A stretch of DNA of 7,964 nucleotides from QAMX01 sp964515055 (GTDB lineage Bacteria > Bacillota > Clostridia > Oscillospirales > QAMX01), in NCBI GenBank assembly GCA_964515055.1, contig CAZEUG010000042.1, positions 1-7,964 on the forward strand, read 5' to 3'. The position numbers and the translations under genes are program-made. Position 1 is the stretch's first letter. The number at the start of each line of letters is the position of its first letter. The notes beneath the pieces are model-generated. The model did no database searches. It was not told the DNA's origin and was given only the letters and a program-made list of their open reading frames with translations. Below are positions 1 to 5,608 of this stretch, in pieces.

Positions 1-1067
1 TCCGCCAGTACCGCGGCAGCCGTCCGGGCGACGGATTGAAAATCGGCTTCCACACGGTTGACGGCGCAGACGGCTGCGGCGCCTTGAGCACGAAGCGCTT
101 CATCTACCGATCGAACCATGCCGCTGAGGACAAGCACCGGCGTCGAGCCGGCTGCCTGTAAAACGCCGGAGACGGCCTTTCCCATCAGCGTCTGCTCATC
201 CGAACAGCCTTCTCCCGTGATGATCAAATCTGCTTCGGCCGCACGATCACGGAAGGAAAGCAGCTCCAGAACGGCCTGAATGCCGGAGGTGAGTGTGCCG
301 TTCAGCCATGCGGCGATTCCGCCGCCCAGACCACCGGCAGCACCCGAACCGGGGAACTGCTGAAGATCCATGCCAGACGTTTGGAGAATCACACCAGCGA
401 GCGATTCCATGCCCTGATCCAACAACCGGACAGTTTCCGGCGTCGCGCCTTTTTGCGGCGCAAATACACGGGCAGCGCCATTTGCGCCGTAAAACGGATT
501 CTGGACATCGCACAAGCCCTGAATCGTAATCCCATGCAGAAGCGCCTCAATGCCGGTCGTGTCATAGCCATGAATCTGTCTGAGCGTCTCTCCACGGGGG
601 ATAAAAGCCGTACCGTCCGAATCGAAAAACCGAACGCCGAGTGCCGCGGCCACACCGCATCCTCCATCGTTGGAGCCGGTACCGCCGAGCCCAAGCAGAA
701 TTCGCCGGCAGCCGCGCTGAATCGCATCTCGGATGGGCGCACCCAGACCGTAGGTGGAAGCGATTTCCGGATGCCGCTGCTTTGCGTGCATGGGGACAAC
801 CGAGGCGGAATCGATGATGGCCGTTTGACGCAGGATGCAGTATCGGACATTCACCGGTTCGCCGTAGCCATCGGTTGTAGGACAGATGACCGCCTGACCA
901 CCGGCGGCAATCAGCGCCTCCGCCGTTCCTTCGCCGCCGTCGCCCAGCGGTAGAAGGACTGCGGACTCAATCGTCAGAACCTTTTGAAATGCTTCCGCGA
1001 TGATCGAGGCCGCCTGAAAAGCGGACAGCGTGCCCTTGAAAGAGTCGGGAGCCACAAGGAGCTTCAA
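1..1067 (-). CDS. glxK: Glycerate kinase, GK-1 family (3' end cut by window edge)
   Basis: Phosphorylates D-glycerate with ATP, giving 2- or 3-phosphoglycerate for glycolysis; a cytosolic enzyme. My minus-strand translation gives 355 residues, and the family is usually about 375-380, so only a short C-terminal piece is missing. Family motifs appear in order: APDSFKG at residues 6-12, PLGDGGEGT at 40-48, GLGGTGSNDGG at 126-136, CDVQNP at 186-191 followed by FAPQKGA at 202-208, PGSGAAGGLGGG at 239-250, and TGEGCSDEQTLMGK at 284-297. The TTG at 1067 is chosen as the start because AAAGGA ends 9 nt upstream and the protein then begins MKLLVAPDSFKG, as family members do; the ATG at 1076 touches the ribosome binding site. 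It is divergent from the dehydrogenase at 1197. Upstream I find only a weak promoter candidate (TTGTTC, 16 nt, CATATT, about 1140-1167). The family is certain; the symbol is family-level, since garK and glxK cannot be told apart here. Confidence 0.93.
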   Translation of the reverse strand, partial: MKLLVAPDSFKGTLSAFQAASIIAEAFQKVLTIESAVLLPLGDGGEGTAEALIAAGGQAVICPTTDGYGEPVNVRYCILRQTAIIDSASVVPMHAKQRHPEIASTYGLGAPIRDAIQRGCRRILLGLGGTGSNDGGCGVAAALGVRFFDSDGTAFIPRGETLRQIHGYDTTGIEALLHGITIQGLCDVQNPFYGANGAARVFAPQKGATPETVRLLDQGMESLAGVILQTSGMDLQQFPGSGAAGGLGGGIAAWLNGTLTSGIQAVLELLSFRDRAAEADLIITGEGCSDEQTLMGKAVSGVLQAAGSTPVLVLSGMVRSVDEALRAQGAAAVCAVNRVEADFQSVARTAAAVLA

Positions 1068-1076
1068 AATGATCAT

Positions 1077-1082
1077 TCCTTT
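1077..1082 (-). promoter_or_regulatory. Ribosome binding site that decides a TTG start for glycerate kinase
   Basis: On the minus strand AAAGGA occupies 1082-1077. The next in-frame ATG (1076-1074) follows with no spacer, which would not allow normal initiation. The in-frame TTG (1067-1065) lies 9 nt downstream, an ordinary distance, and gives the N-terminus expected for the family. This supports TTG as the start codon, removing three residues (M-I-I) from an ATG-based call. Confidence 0.7.
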
Positions 1083-1115
1083 CAAAAATGCAAAGCAATT
1101 TCAGACAAATCGTGC

Positions 1116-1137
1116 TCCGGGACTTGAATCGCCCGGA
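1116..1137. repeat. Inverted repeat flanking the -35 box of the dehydrogenase promoter
   Basis: TCCGGG (1116-1121) and CCCGGA (1132-1137) form a perfect 6-bp inverted repeat with a 10-nt centre. The -35 hexamer TTGAAT (1124-1129) lies wholly inside that centre. A dimeric repressor bound here would block RNA polymerase, so this is a candidate operator. The repeat is short and CCGG-type words are common in this sequence, so chance is a real alternative. Confidence 0.35.
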
Positions 1138-1152
1138 AAAATATGCTATGAT
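1124..1152 (+). promoter_or_regulatory. Sigma-A promoter for the Gfo/Idh/MocA dehydrogenase
   Basis: The -35 box TTGAAT (1124-1129) and -10 box TATGAT (1147-1152) are separated by exactly 17 nt. A TGC just before the -10 gives an extended -10 element. The predicted transcript start is near 1159, leaving a leader of about 38 nt before the ATG at 1197. It lies in the short gap between divergent genes and points at the dehydrogenase. Confidence 0.8.
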
Positions 1153-1196
1153 GTATCGCGTGAACAAACATCACTGCGAAGAAAGAGGTGCTCTGA

Positions 1197-2318
1197 ATGA
1201 CAGAATTTGGCGTCGGCGTCATCGGAATGGGATTCATGGGAAAAACTCATACCTTTGCCCATACGGTTCTGCCGTTTTATTACCCGGGCCTTCCGTACAG
1301 AACACGCCTGATCGGCGCGTGCAATCGCTCGCCTGCGGCGGCAGAAGCTGCACGGGATGCCCTGCATTTTGAATATGCCACTACCGATGAAGATGTGCTC
1401 CTGAACGATCCACGCATTCAGCTGATCCATATCTGCACACCCAATGAAAGCCACTTTGCACAGGCGGCCAAAGCCCTGCGCGCCGGAAAACACGTATACT
1501 GCGACAAACCGCTGACGGTGACGGTCGAAGAGGCCGACCAACTGGCAGCACTCGCAAAGGAAAGCGGCCTGACGGCGCAGGTTGCATTCCAAAACCGCTT
1601 CTTCCCGTCCACCCTGCGCGCCAGACAGCTGGCAGAGGAGGGACGTTTGGGAGACATTCTGTGCTTCCGTGCGGAATATCTGCATTCAGGCTCTGTCGAT
1701 CCGGACAAGCCGATGGGGTGGAAGCAGGGGGAATCGGGCGGTGTGCTGAGAGATCTCGGCTCTCATGTTCTTGATCTGCTCTATTCTATTCTCGGCGGGT
1801 TCGACTCCGTATTCTGCACGCGCCGTGTGCTGTATCCGAACCGGCCGGGGAAAGACGGACAAATGCATCCGATTACGGCAGAAGACCATGTCTCCATGAT
1901 TCTGACGCTGCCAAACGGAGCAAACGGGACGGTGGAAGCCTCCAAAATTGCGACAGGAATTGATGACGAGCTGCGCGTCGAAATTCACGGCACAAAGGGT
2001 GCAATCCGCTTCAATCTGATGCAGCCGAATACGCTGTTTTTCTATGACCAGACCCGGCCGGAAGCCGTATATGGCGGCGAACGCGGCTTTACGGCGATTG
2101 AATGTACAGCGCGCTATGCACCGCCGGGCAACGTCTTCCCGTCCCAGAAAAACGGGGTGGGCTGGATTCGCGCCCACTGCCACAGTGTGTACACCTTTGT
2201 CGACCACGTCTACCATGGCGAACCGGGCAGTCCTTCGTTTGAGGAAGGCGCGTATATCCAGCGCGTGATGGATGCAGCACTTCGGAGCGCAGCATCCGGA
2301 CAAATCTGCTCTATCTGA
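1197..2318 (+). CDS. Gfo/Idh/MocA-family NAD(P)-dependent sugar oxidoreductase
   Basis: A 373-residue protein of typical family length. The N-terminal Rossmann fold shows GMGFMG (residues 10-15), the dinucleotide-binding glycine motif. CDKPL at 102-106 is the family's E/D-K-P motif with catalytic Lys104. GGVLRDLGSHVLDL at 181-194 carries the conserved Asp186 and His190 of the active site. The C-terminal half (about 130-365) is the substrate-binding and oligomerisation domain. No signal peptide, so cytoplasmic. Such enzymes reversibly oxidise a hydroxyl of a sugar, inositol or derivative; the substrate cannot be read from sequence. An AGAGG ribosome binding site (1184-1188) lies 8 nt before the ATG. 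It is transcribed alone, between a strong promoter and an intrinsic terminator, and converges on the DUF1080 gene at 2433. Members acting at C3 make 3-keto sugars, the kind of substrate its neighbour's family cleaves, which suggests but does not prove a sugar-3-dehydrogenase role. Confidence 0.93.
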   Translation: MTEFGVGVIGMGFMGKTHTFAHTVLPFYYPGLPYRTRLIGACNRSPAAAEAARDALHFEYATTDEDVLLNDPRIQLIHICTPNESHFAQAAKALRAGKHVYCDKPLTVTVEEADQLAALAKESGLTAQVAFQNRFFPSTLRARQLAEEGRLGDILCFRAEYLHSGSVDPDKPMGWKQGESGGVLRDLGSHVLDLLYSILGGFDSVFCTRRVLYPNRPGKDGQMHPITAEDHVSMILTLPNGANGTVEASKIATGIDDELRVEIHGTKGAIRFNLMQPNTLFFYDQTRPEAVYGGERGFTAIECTARYAPPGNVFPSQKNGVGWIRAHCHSVYTFVDHVYHGEPGSPSFEEGAYIQRVMDAALRSAASGQICSI

Positions 2319-2331
2319 AACAAATGATCAG

Positions 2332-2376
2332 ATCAGCCTGTATGCTGCTTGTGACAACATACAGGCTGATTTTTTT
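2332..2376 (+). terminator. Intrinsic terminator after the dehydrogenase gene
   Basis: A perfect 13-bp stem is formed by ATCAGCCTGTATG (2332-2344) and CATACAGGCTGAT (2358-2370) around a 13-nt loop, followed by an unbroken T run (2370-2376). It begins 14 nt after the stop codon. Read on the other strand the stem has no T run, so it should act only on plus-strand transcripts. The convergent gene at 2433 shows no comparable terminator of its own before this point. Confidence 0.92.
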
Positions 2377-2432
2377 GCGTCCTTCGAATCCGTCAACGCC
2401 CCAGTGCTGCTGTCTGCATCACCGGACGGGCA

Positions 2433-3050
2433 TCAATAATGATCTGCGCCGACGGCCGGAAGATGGCACATCCAGATGTTGCGATAGCTGACCGGACAGC
2501 CGTGATCCTGCAAAAGCAGCGGGCCGACCGGCGTCATTTCATCGGTAAGCGGCGCACCGGTGAGCGATTCGAGAATCAGGTTGTTGTGAACCGGCAAACC
2601 GTTGTGCAGGAGCGTCAGACGCGGCTTTTCCACCACGGAGCCATCCTCAGCAAAACGTGGCGCACGAAAGACAATTTCATAGGTCTGCCAGACACCGGCC
2701 GGGAGACACTGATTGAACAGCGGCGCATATTTATCGTAGATGGCGGCACAGTCACCGCGGCCGCTGTCCTGTCCGAACGAATCCAGTACCTGGATTTCAT
2801 ACCGTCCCTGCAGGAACACACCGCTGTTTCCCTTGTTTTGTCCGTGAGCCTCCGGCATATCCGGAATCCGAAGCTCCAGATGAATGAACGCATCGCCGAA
2901 AACCGTTCGCGTCATGATATCACCGGCTCCGGGGACGACCGTCAGAATACCGTCCTGAACGGACCAGCCCACGGGCGAGGACCCGTCCCGCGCTGTCCAG
3001 TCGCTCAGATCGTTCCCATTGAAGAGCCTGATTTTTTGGGGTGCTGACAT
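2433..3050 (-). CDS. DUF1080 / 3-keto-disaccharide hydrolase-like protein
   Basis: A 205-residue single-domain protein of the concanavalin-like DUF1080 family (PF06439, now named for 3-keto-disaccharide hydrolase). Hallmarks are LFNGNDLSDW (residues 9-18), GNSGVFLQGRYEIQVLDSFG (74-93) and GPLLLQDHGCPVSYRNIWM (176-194). Family members studied cleave glycosidic bonds of sugars first oxidised at C3. Many relatives are exported; this one has no signal peptide or lipobox, so it should work in the cytoplasm on imported or phosphorylase-independent substrates. The start is firm: AGGAGG (3064-3059) sits 8 nt before the ATG. It has its own promoter at 3173-3145 and converges on the Gfo/Idh/MocA dehydrogenase, whose family can supply 3-keto sugars. 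Family assignment is sure; enzymatic activity and substrate are inferred. Confidence 0.9.
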   Translation of the reverse strand: MSAPQKIRLFNGNDLSDWTARDGSSPVGWSVQDGILTVVPGAGDIMTRTVFGDAFIHLELRIPDMPEAHGQNKGNSGVFLQGRYEIQVLDSFGQDSGRGDCAAIYDKYAPLFNQCLPAGVWQTYEIVFRAPRFAEDGSVVEKPRLTLLHNGLPVHNNLILESLTGAPLTDEMTPVGPLLLQDHGCPVSYRNIWMCHLPAVGADHY

Positions 3051-3094
3051 TCAATCAACCTCCTGATTGTGTGTAAATACATTCCCTTTTCCCG

Positions 3095-3135
3095 TGTCCG
3101 GACGGTTCGTACCGCACCGAGGGATTCCGGAAATC
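3095..3135. repeat. Two TCCGGA-centred palindromes in the DUF1080 leader
   Basis: GTCCGGAC (3096-3103) and TTCCGGAA (3125-3132) are perfect 8-bp palindromes, 29 bp apart centre to centre, just downstream of the DUF1080 transcription start. The latter extends imperfectly to GATT/AATC flanks. They could be operator half-sites or RNA stem parts. TCCGGA words are frequent in this genome, so the significance is uncertain. Confidence 0.25.
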
Positions 3136-3144
3136 GCTGGTTGT

Positions 3145-3173
3145 ATGATAGCATGTCAACGGGCAAATGTCAA
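3145..3173 (-). promoter_or_regulatory. Sigma-A promoter for the DUF1080 gene
   Basis: On the minus strand a perfect -35 TTGACA (3173-3168) is followed after exactly 17 nt by TATCAT (3150-3145), with TGC just before it as an extended -10. The predicted start is near 3138, giving a leader of about 88 nt. A second TTGACAT (3159-3153) lies within the spacer, 14 bp from the first; it is too close to the -10 to serve as a -35 for it. Confidence 0.85.
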
Positions 3174-3218
3174 GAATCAAACGAGAAAAAACGGAGAACA
3201 GTCAGAGCGGCTGTCGAC

Positions 3219-3247
3219 TTGCGAAAGATGAGGGAACGTGGTATAAT
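3219..3247 (+). promoter_or_regulatory. Sigma-A promoter for the M42 peptidase operon
   Basis: The perfect -10 TATAAT (3242-3247) is preceded by TGG, making an extended -10 element. TTGCGA (3219-3224), 17 nt upstream, is a partial -35 box. The predicted start is near 3254. This promoter lies inside the open frame upstream of the ATG at 3311, so translation cannot begin at the earlier in-frame ATG at 3167. It is back-to-back with the DUF1080 promoter; the two -35 boxes are 45 bp apart. Confidence 0.8.
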
Positions 3248-3270
3248 AGGAACAGAGACTCAAAGAATAA

Positions 3271-3297
3271 TCGGCTGACAACGATACGCTCAGCCGA
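3271..3297 (+). promoter_or_regulatory. Leader hairpin just ahead of the M42 ribosome binding site
   Basis: TCGGCTGA (3271-3278) and TCAGCCGA (3290-3297) form a perfect 8-bp stem with an 11-nt loop. It lies in the predicted 5' untranslated region and ends two bases before the GGGAGG ribosome binding site. No T run follows, so it is not a terminator. It may stabilise the 5' end or tune translation; its function is unproven. Confidence 0.5.
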
Positions 3298-3299
3298 AT

Positions 3300-3305
3300 G
3301 GGAGG
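3300..3305 (+). promoter_or_regulatory. Ribosome binding site fixing the first M42 start
   Basis: GGGAGG ends 5 nt before the ATG at 3311. Together with the promoter at 3242-3247, this rules out the upstream in-frame ATG at 3167, which would add 48 residues unlike anything in M42 proteins. Confidence 0.75.
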
Positions 3306-3310
3306 CTGCC

Positions 3311-4345
3311 ATGACTTTACAAACGATTTTGCAGGATCTGGTAGATGCTTCGGCTCCTGCCGGATTCGAAACCCCGGCAGAAGCAGTACTGTCTGCCGCT
3401 CTGACAGAAGCCGGATGTGAGCTCCGCCGGGATCGGCTCGGTTCCTTGCTGGCTCTTCGCAAATGCGGTGTCGCCAATGCACCCCTTCTGATGCTGGATG
3501 CCCATATGGACGAAATCGGCCTGATCGTCACCCATATCGACGAACAGGGCTTTGTGCATTTTGGCGCATTGGGTGGTGTCGATGTCCGCACCTTGCCGGA
3601 CAGTGAAGTAACCGTCCTCTGTGACCCGCCACTGGCCGGTGTCGTCTGCTGTCTGCCGCCCCATGTGCAATCTTCAGATGAAATGAAATCCTTCCCAAAA
3701 CTGACGGATCTGGCCATCGACTGCGGTTTTTCGGCAGAAACAGCTCGAAACCGCATTCAGCCGGGTACCCCGGTCGTTTTCTGCCATCACCCGTCTGAGC
3801 TTCTGAACCAGCGGTTTGTCTCCAAGGCGCTGGACAACCGGATTTCCATGTCCATTCTGACGTGTGTGATGCATCAGCTGAAGGACGCCGCACTCGATTA
3901 TGACATCGTCATGGCCGCGACCACGATGGAAGAGGTCGGAGGCAGAGGCGCCCGGACGGCTGCCTTTGGTCTGGAACCGGATGCTGCCATCGTTCTGGAT
4001 GTGACATTTGCCGACGCCAAGGGCATTCCTTCGGAACGCACAATTCCCATGGACGAATTGACCGTATGTGTCGGCCCGGAATGTGACCGCCCGCTGACCG
4101 CACAAATTCGACGCACCGCTGAAGCACTGAACATCCCACTTCGCTCGGAAGTCTGCCCGCGCTCGACCGGCACCAACGGCAGCGATATCCAGATTTCACG
4201 CGCCGGTGTGCCGGTTGCCGTGCTTTCCATCCCGGTTCGCAATATGCATACGCCGGTTGAAATGGTTTCTTTGAAAACAGCGGATCATGCGGTTCAACTG
4301 ATGAATGAACTCCTGACCAACCTGAAAGGCGGCGACCTGTTATGA
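3311..4345 (+). CDS. M42 family zinc metallo-aminopeptidase (first of pair)
   Basis: A 344-residue cytosolic M42 (glutamyl aminopeptidase / TET-like) enzyme of full family length that removes N-terminal residues from short peptides. The two-metal site is complete: His65 and Asp67 in AHMDEIG, bridging Asp175 in KALDNR, catalytic Glu207 and ligand Glu208 in EEVGGRGA, Asp230 in VLDVTFAD, and His313 in RNMHTPVE. The insert between about residues 75 and 165 corresponds to the PDZ-like oligomerisation domain of the family. The Asp at 230 places it in the D-type branch; its partner has Glu there, so substrate preferences may differ. The stop overlaps the next start as ATGA, so the two are translationally coupled and presumably co-produced. 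Expression is from the promoter at 3219-3247, with a leader hairpin before the ribosome binding site. M42 members are sometimes labelled cellulase or endoglucanase; the motifs here point to peptidase. Confidence 0.93.
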   Translation: MTLQTILQDLVDASAPAGFETPAEAVLSAALTEAGCELRRDRLGSLLALRKCGVANAPLLMLDAHMDEIGLIVTHIDEQGFVHFGALGGVDVRTLPDSEVTVLCDPPLAGVVCCLPPHVQSSDEMKSFPKLTDLAIDCGFSAETARNRIQPGTPVVFCHHPSELLNQRFVSKALDNRISMSILTCVMHQLKDAALDYDIVMAATTMEEVGGRGARTAAFGLEPDAAIVLDVTFADAKGIPSERTIPMDELTVCVGPECDRPLTAQIRRTAEALNIPLRSEVCPRSTGTNGSDIQISRAGVPVAVLSIPVRNMHTPVEMVSLKTADHAVQLMNELLTNLKGGDLL

Positions 4346-5367
4346 AATCCATCCTGAAAACCTTATGCCGGACAGACGGCGTCTCCGGCGATGAATCGGC
4401 CGTTCGCGCCTGTATCCGAACCATGGTCGAGCCCTGGGCGGATGAACTGCGCGAAGATCGCCAGGGCAATCTCTGTGTGTTACGCCGCGGCCAGTCCAGC
4501 GGTGAGTTCGTCCGCATGATTTGCGCCCATATGGATGAAGTCGGCTTTATCGTGACCCATATCGATGATCAGGGCTACCTGCGAATTGAATCGGTCGGCG
4601 GCATCGACCTCCGCGTCGCACTTGGCCGGACGCTCCGGATTCATGGCCGAAATGGTACGGTCTATGGCGTGACCGGCATCACACCAATTCACCTGACGGA
4701 GGAGTCCGACCGCCGGACGACGCCGAAGCACCTGTATCTGGATATTGGTGCCACCAGCCGGGAAGAAGCCGAAGCGGTTGTTTCGGTCGGCGATTTTGCA
4801 TCGTTTGTGACGGAACCGGCGGATTTCGGCGAAGGAATGCTGAAGGCCAAAGCCATCGATGACCGCCTTGGCTGTGCCGTCATGATTGAAATGCTGCGCA
4901 CCCAAGTACCGTGCAAATACGATACCTGGTTCGTTTTTACCACGCGTGAAGAGGTTGGCGGTGCCGGTGCCAAGGCGGCCAGCTTTGCCCTGAACCCGAC
5001 GGAAGCTCTGGTTCTGGAGGGGACGACGGCGGCGGACGTCGTCGGAATTGAAGGCGAAAAACGCGTCTGCTGTGCCGGGAAGGGTCCGGTCGTCAGCTAT
5101 ATGGATCGCTCCACCATTTACAGTCCTGTCCTGTTCCGCAAGCTCATGCGGCTGGCCTCTGAGCAGAACATCCCGACACAGACAAAAATGATCGTTGCAG
5201 GCGGTACCGATGCGGGAAGTATTTCGGTTTCGCGTGCGGGCATTCCGTGCGCAGGCATTTCGGCACCGGTTCGCTACCTCCACGCACCGGCCTCCGTTGT
5301 GTCGTGGCAGGACTGCGAAGACATTCTGAAACTGGCCTGTCTGTATACAGCCAGCGAGATCGACTGA
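4342..5367 (+). CDS. M42 family zinc metallo-aminopeptidase (second of pair)
   Basis: A 341-residue M42 peptidase, paralogous to the gene before it but clearly diverged. Metal ligands and catalytic residues are present: His63 and Asp65 in AHMDEVG, Asp173 in KAIDDR, Glu203 (base) and Glu204 in REEVGGAGA, Glu226 in VLEGTTAAD, and His314 in RYLHAPASVV. GKGPVVSYMD (246-255) and GGTDAGSISVSRAGIP (287-302) are further family blocks. Its Glu226 replaces the Asp of the first protein and it has TTAAD after it, a pattern common in aminopeptidases of the YsdC/FrvX kind. The ATG overlaps the upstream stop by 4 nt (ATGA), so it is probably translated by re-initiation. A terminator follows at 5425. As M42 proteins build 12-subunit tetrahedral shells, the pair could form mixed particles; this is inference. 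Confidence 0.93.
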   Translation: MKSILKTLCRTDGVSGDESAVRACIRTMVEPWADELREDRQGNLCVLRRGQSSGEFVRMICAHMDEVGFIVTHIDDQGYLRIESVGGIDLRVALGRTLRIHGRNGTVYGVTGITPIHLTEESDRRTTPKHLYLDIGATSREEAEAVVSVGDFASFVTEPADFGEGMLKAKAIDDRLGCAVMIEMLRTQVPCKYDTWFVFTTREEVGGAGAKAASFALNPTEALVLEGTTAADVVGIEGEKRVCCAGKGPVVSYMDRSTIYSPVLFRKLMRLASEQNIPTQTKMIVAGGTDAGSISVSRAGIPCAGISAPVRYLHAPASVVSWQDCEDILKLACLYTASEID

Positions 5368-5381
5368 TTCGCCCTCCGACT

Positions 5382-5389
5382 GTCCGGAC
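5382..5389. repeat. Second copy of the GTCCGGAC palindrome
   Basis: This 8-bp palindrome, within the 10-mer TGTCCGGACG, is identical to the one at 3095-3104. By eye these are the only two copies in the window, and both are intergenic. It lies between the second M42 stop and the terminator. It could be a shared regulator site or a coincidence. Confidence 0.2.
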
Positions 5390-5424
5390 GCAATCGATCC
5401 AAATCGCCCAAGATACACTTTCAA

Positions 5425-5464
5425 ACAAACGACATTCAACTTCCGTTGGGTGTCGTCTGTTTTT
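5425..5464 (+). terminator. Intrinsic terminator of the M42 operon
   Basis: A 15-position stem pairs 5425-5439 (starts ACAAACGACA) with 5446-5460 (ends GTCGTCTGT), with one mismatch and two G-U pairs, around the 6-nt loop CTTCCG. A T run (5460-5464) follows. It lies 58 nt after the second M42 stop and separates that operon from the nrdD promoter. Confidence 0.85.
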
Positions 5465-5531
5465 GTGCGAAATCGGCCGCGAACTGACAGGCAGGTGTTC
5501 TGCAAAGGCGTCCTTGCACAAATTGGTCGAA

Positions 5532-5547
5532 ACACAACATCTTGTGG
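5532..5547. promoter_or_regulatory. NrdR-like box, upstream copy
   Basis: ACACAACATCTTGTGG matches the NrdR box consensus as I recall it (acaCwAtATaTwGtgt) at 13 of 16 positions by my count, including the CAA..AT..TTG core. NrdR is the zinc-finger/ATP-cone repressor of ribonucleotide reductase genes. It lies 32 bp (three helical turns) from a second box, the paired arrangement NrdR normally uses, upstream of the nrdD promoter. Confidence 0.75.
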
Positions 5548-5563
5548 CGACAATGTTTTTATC

Positions 5564-5579
5564 ACACAAGATGTTGACA
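5564..5579. promoter_or_regulatory. NrdR-like box, promoter-proximal copy
   Basis: ACACAAGATGTTGACA keeps the first 13-position core pattern (CAA..AT..TTG) but departs from the consensus in its last three bases, which are constrained because they belong to the -35 hexamer. I count 11 of 16 matches. It overlaps the nrdD -35 box (5574-5579), so bound repressor would exclude RNA polymerase. Confidence 0.7.
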
Positions 5580-5602
5580 TGGCCTTCTGGCTGTGGTATA
5601 AT
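5574..5602 (+). promoter_or_regulatory. Consensus sigma-A promoter for nrdD
   Basis: A perfect -35 TTGACA (5574-5579), a 17-nt spacer and a perfect -10 TATAAT (5597-5602) with a TGG extension make this the strongest promoter in the window. The predicted start is near 5609. A promoter this strong is likely to need tight repression, which fits the NrdR-like boxes over and upstream of it. Confidence 0.9.
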
Positions 5603-5608
5603 ATCAAC

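Noticed and set aside
381..953. Plus-strand 190-codon open frame
   Set aside because: It is a shadow of the glycerate kinase on the other strand, whose ordered family motifs are unmistakable.
2377..2432. Intrinsic terminator for the minus-strand DUF1080 gene
   Set aside because: Only weak imperfect pairing and no T run on the minus strand; the strong hairpin at 2332-2376 is oriented for the plus strand.
3167..3310. N-terminal extension of the first M42 gene from the ATG at 3167
   Set aside because: It would contain the -10 box of the gene's own promoter and adds 48 residues with no family similarity; GGGAGG and ATG 3311 give the proper start.
5501..5518. Small hairpin TGCAAAGG-CGT-CCTTGCA between the terminator and the NrdR boxes
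   Set aside because: It is short, with a bulge and a 3-nt loop, lies between transcription units and has no T run; no function can be supported.
5544..5570. Rex or FNR site upstream of nrdD
   Set aside because: The TTGTG and CACAA arms are too far apart for a Rex box and there is no TTGAT-N4-ATCAA pattern; paired NrdR-like boxes explain the sequence better.
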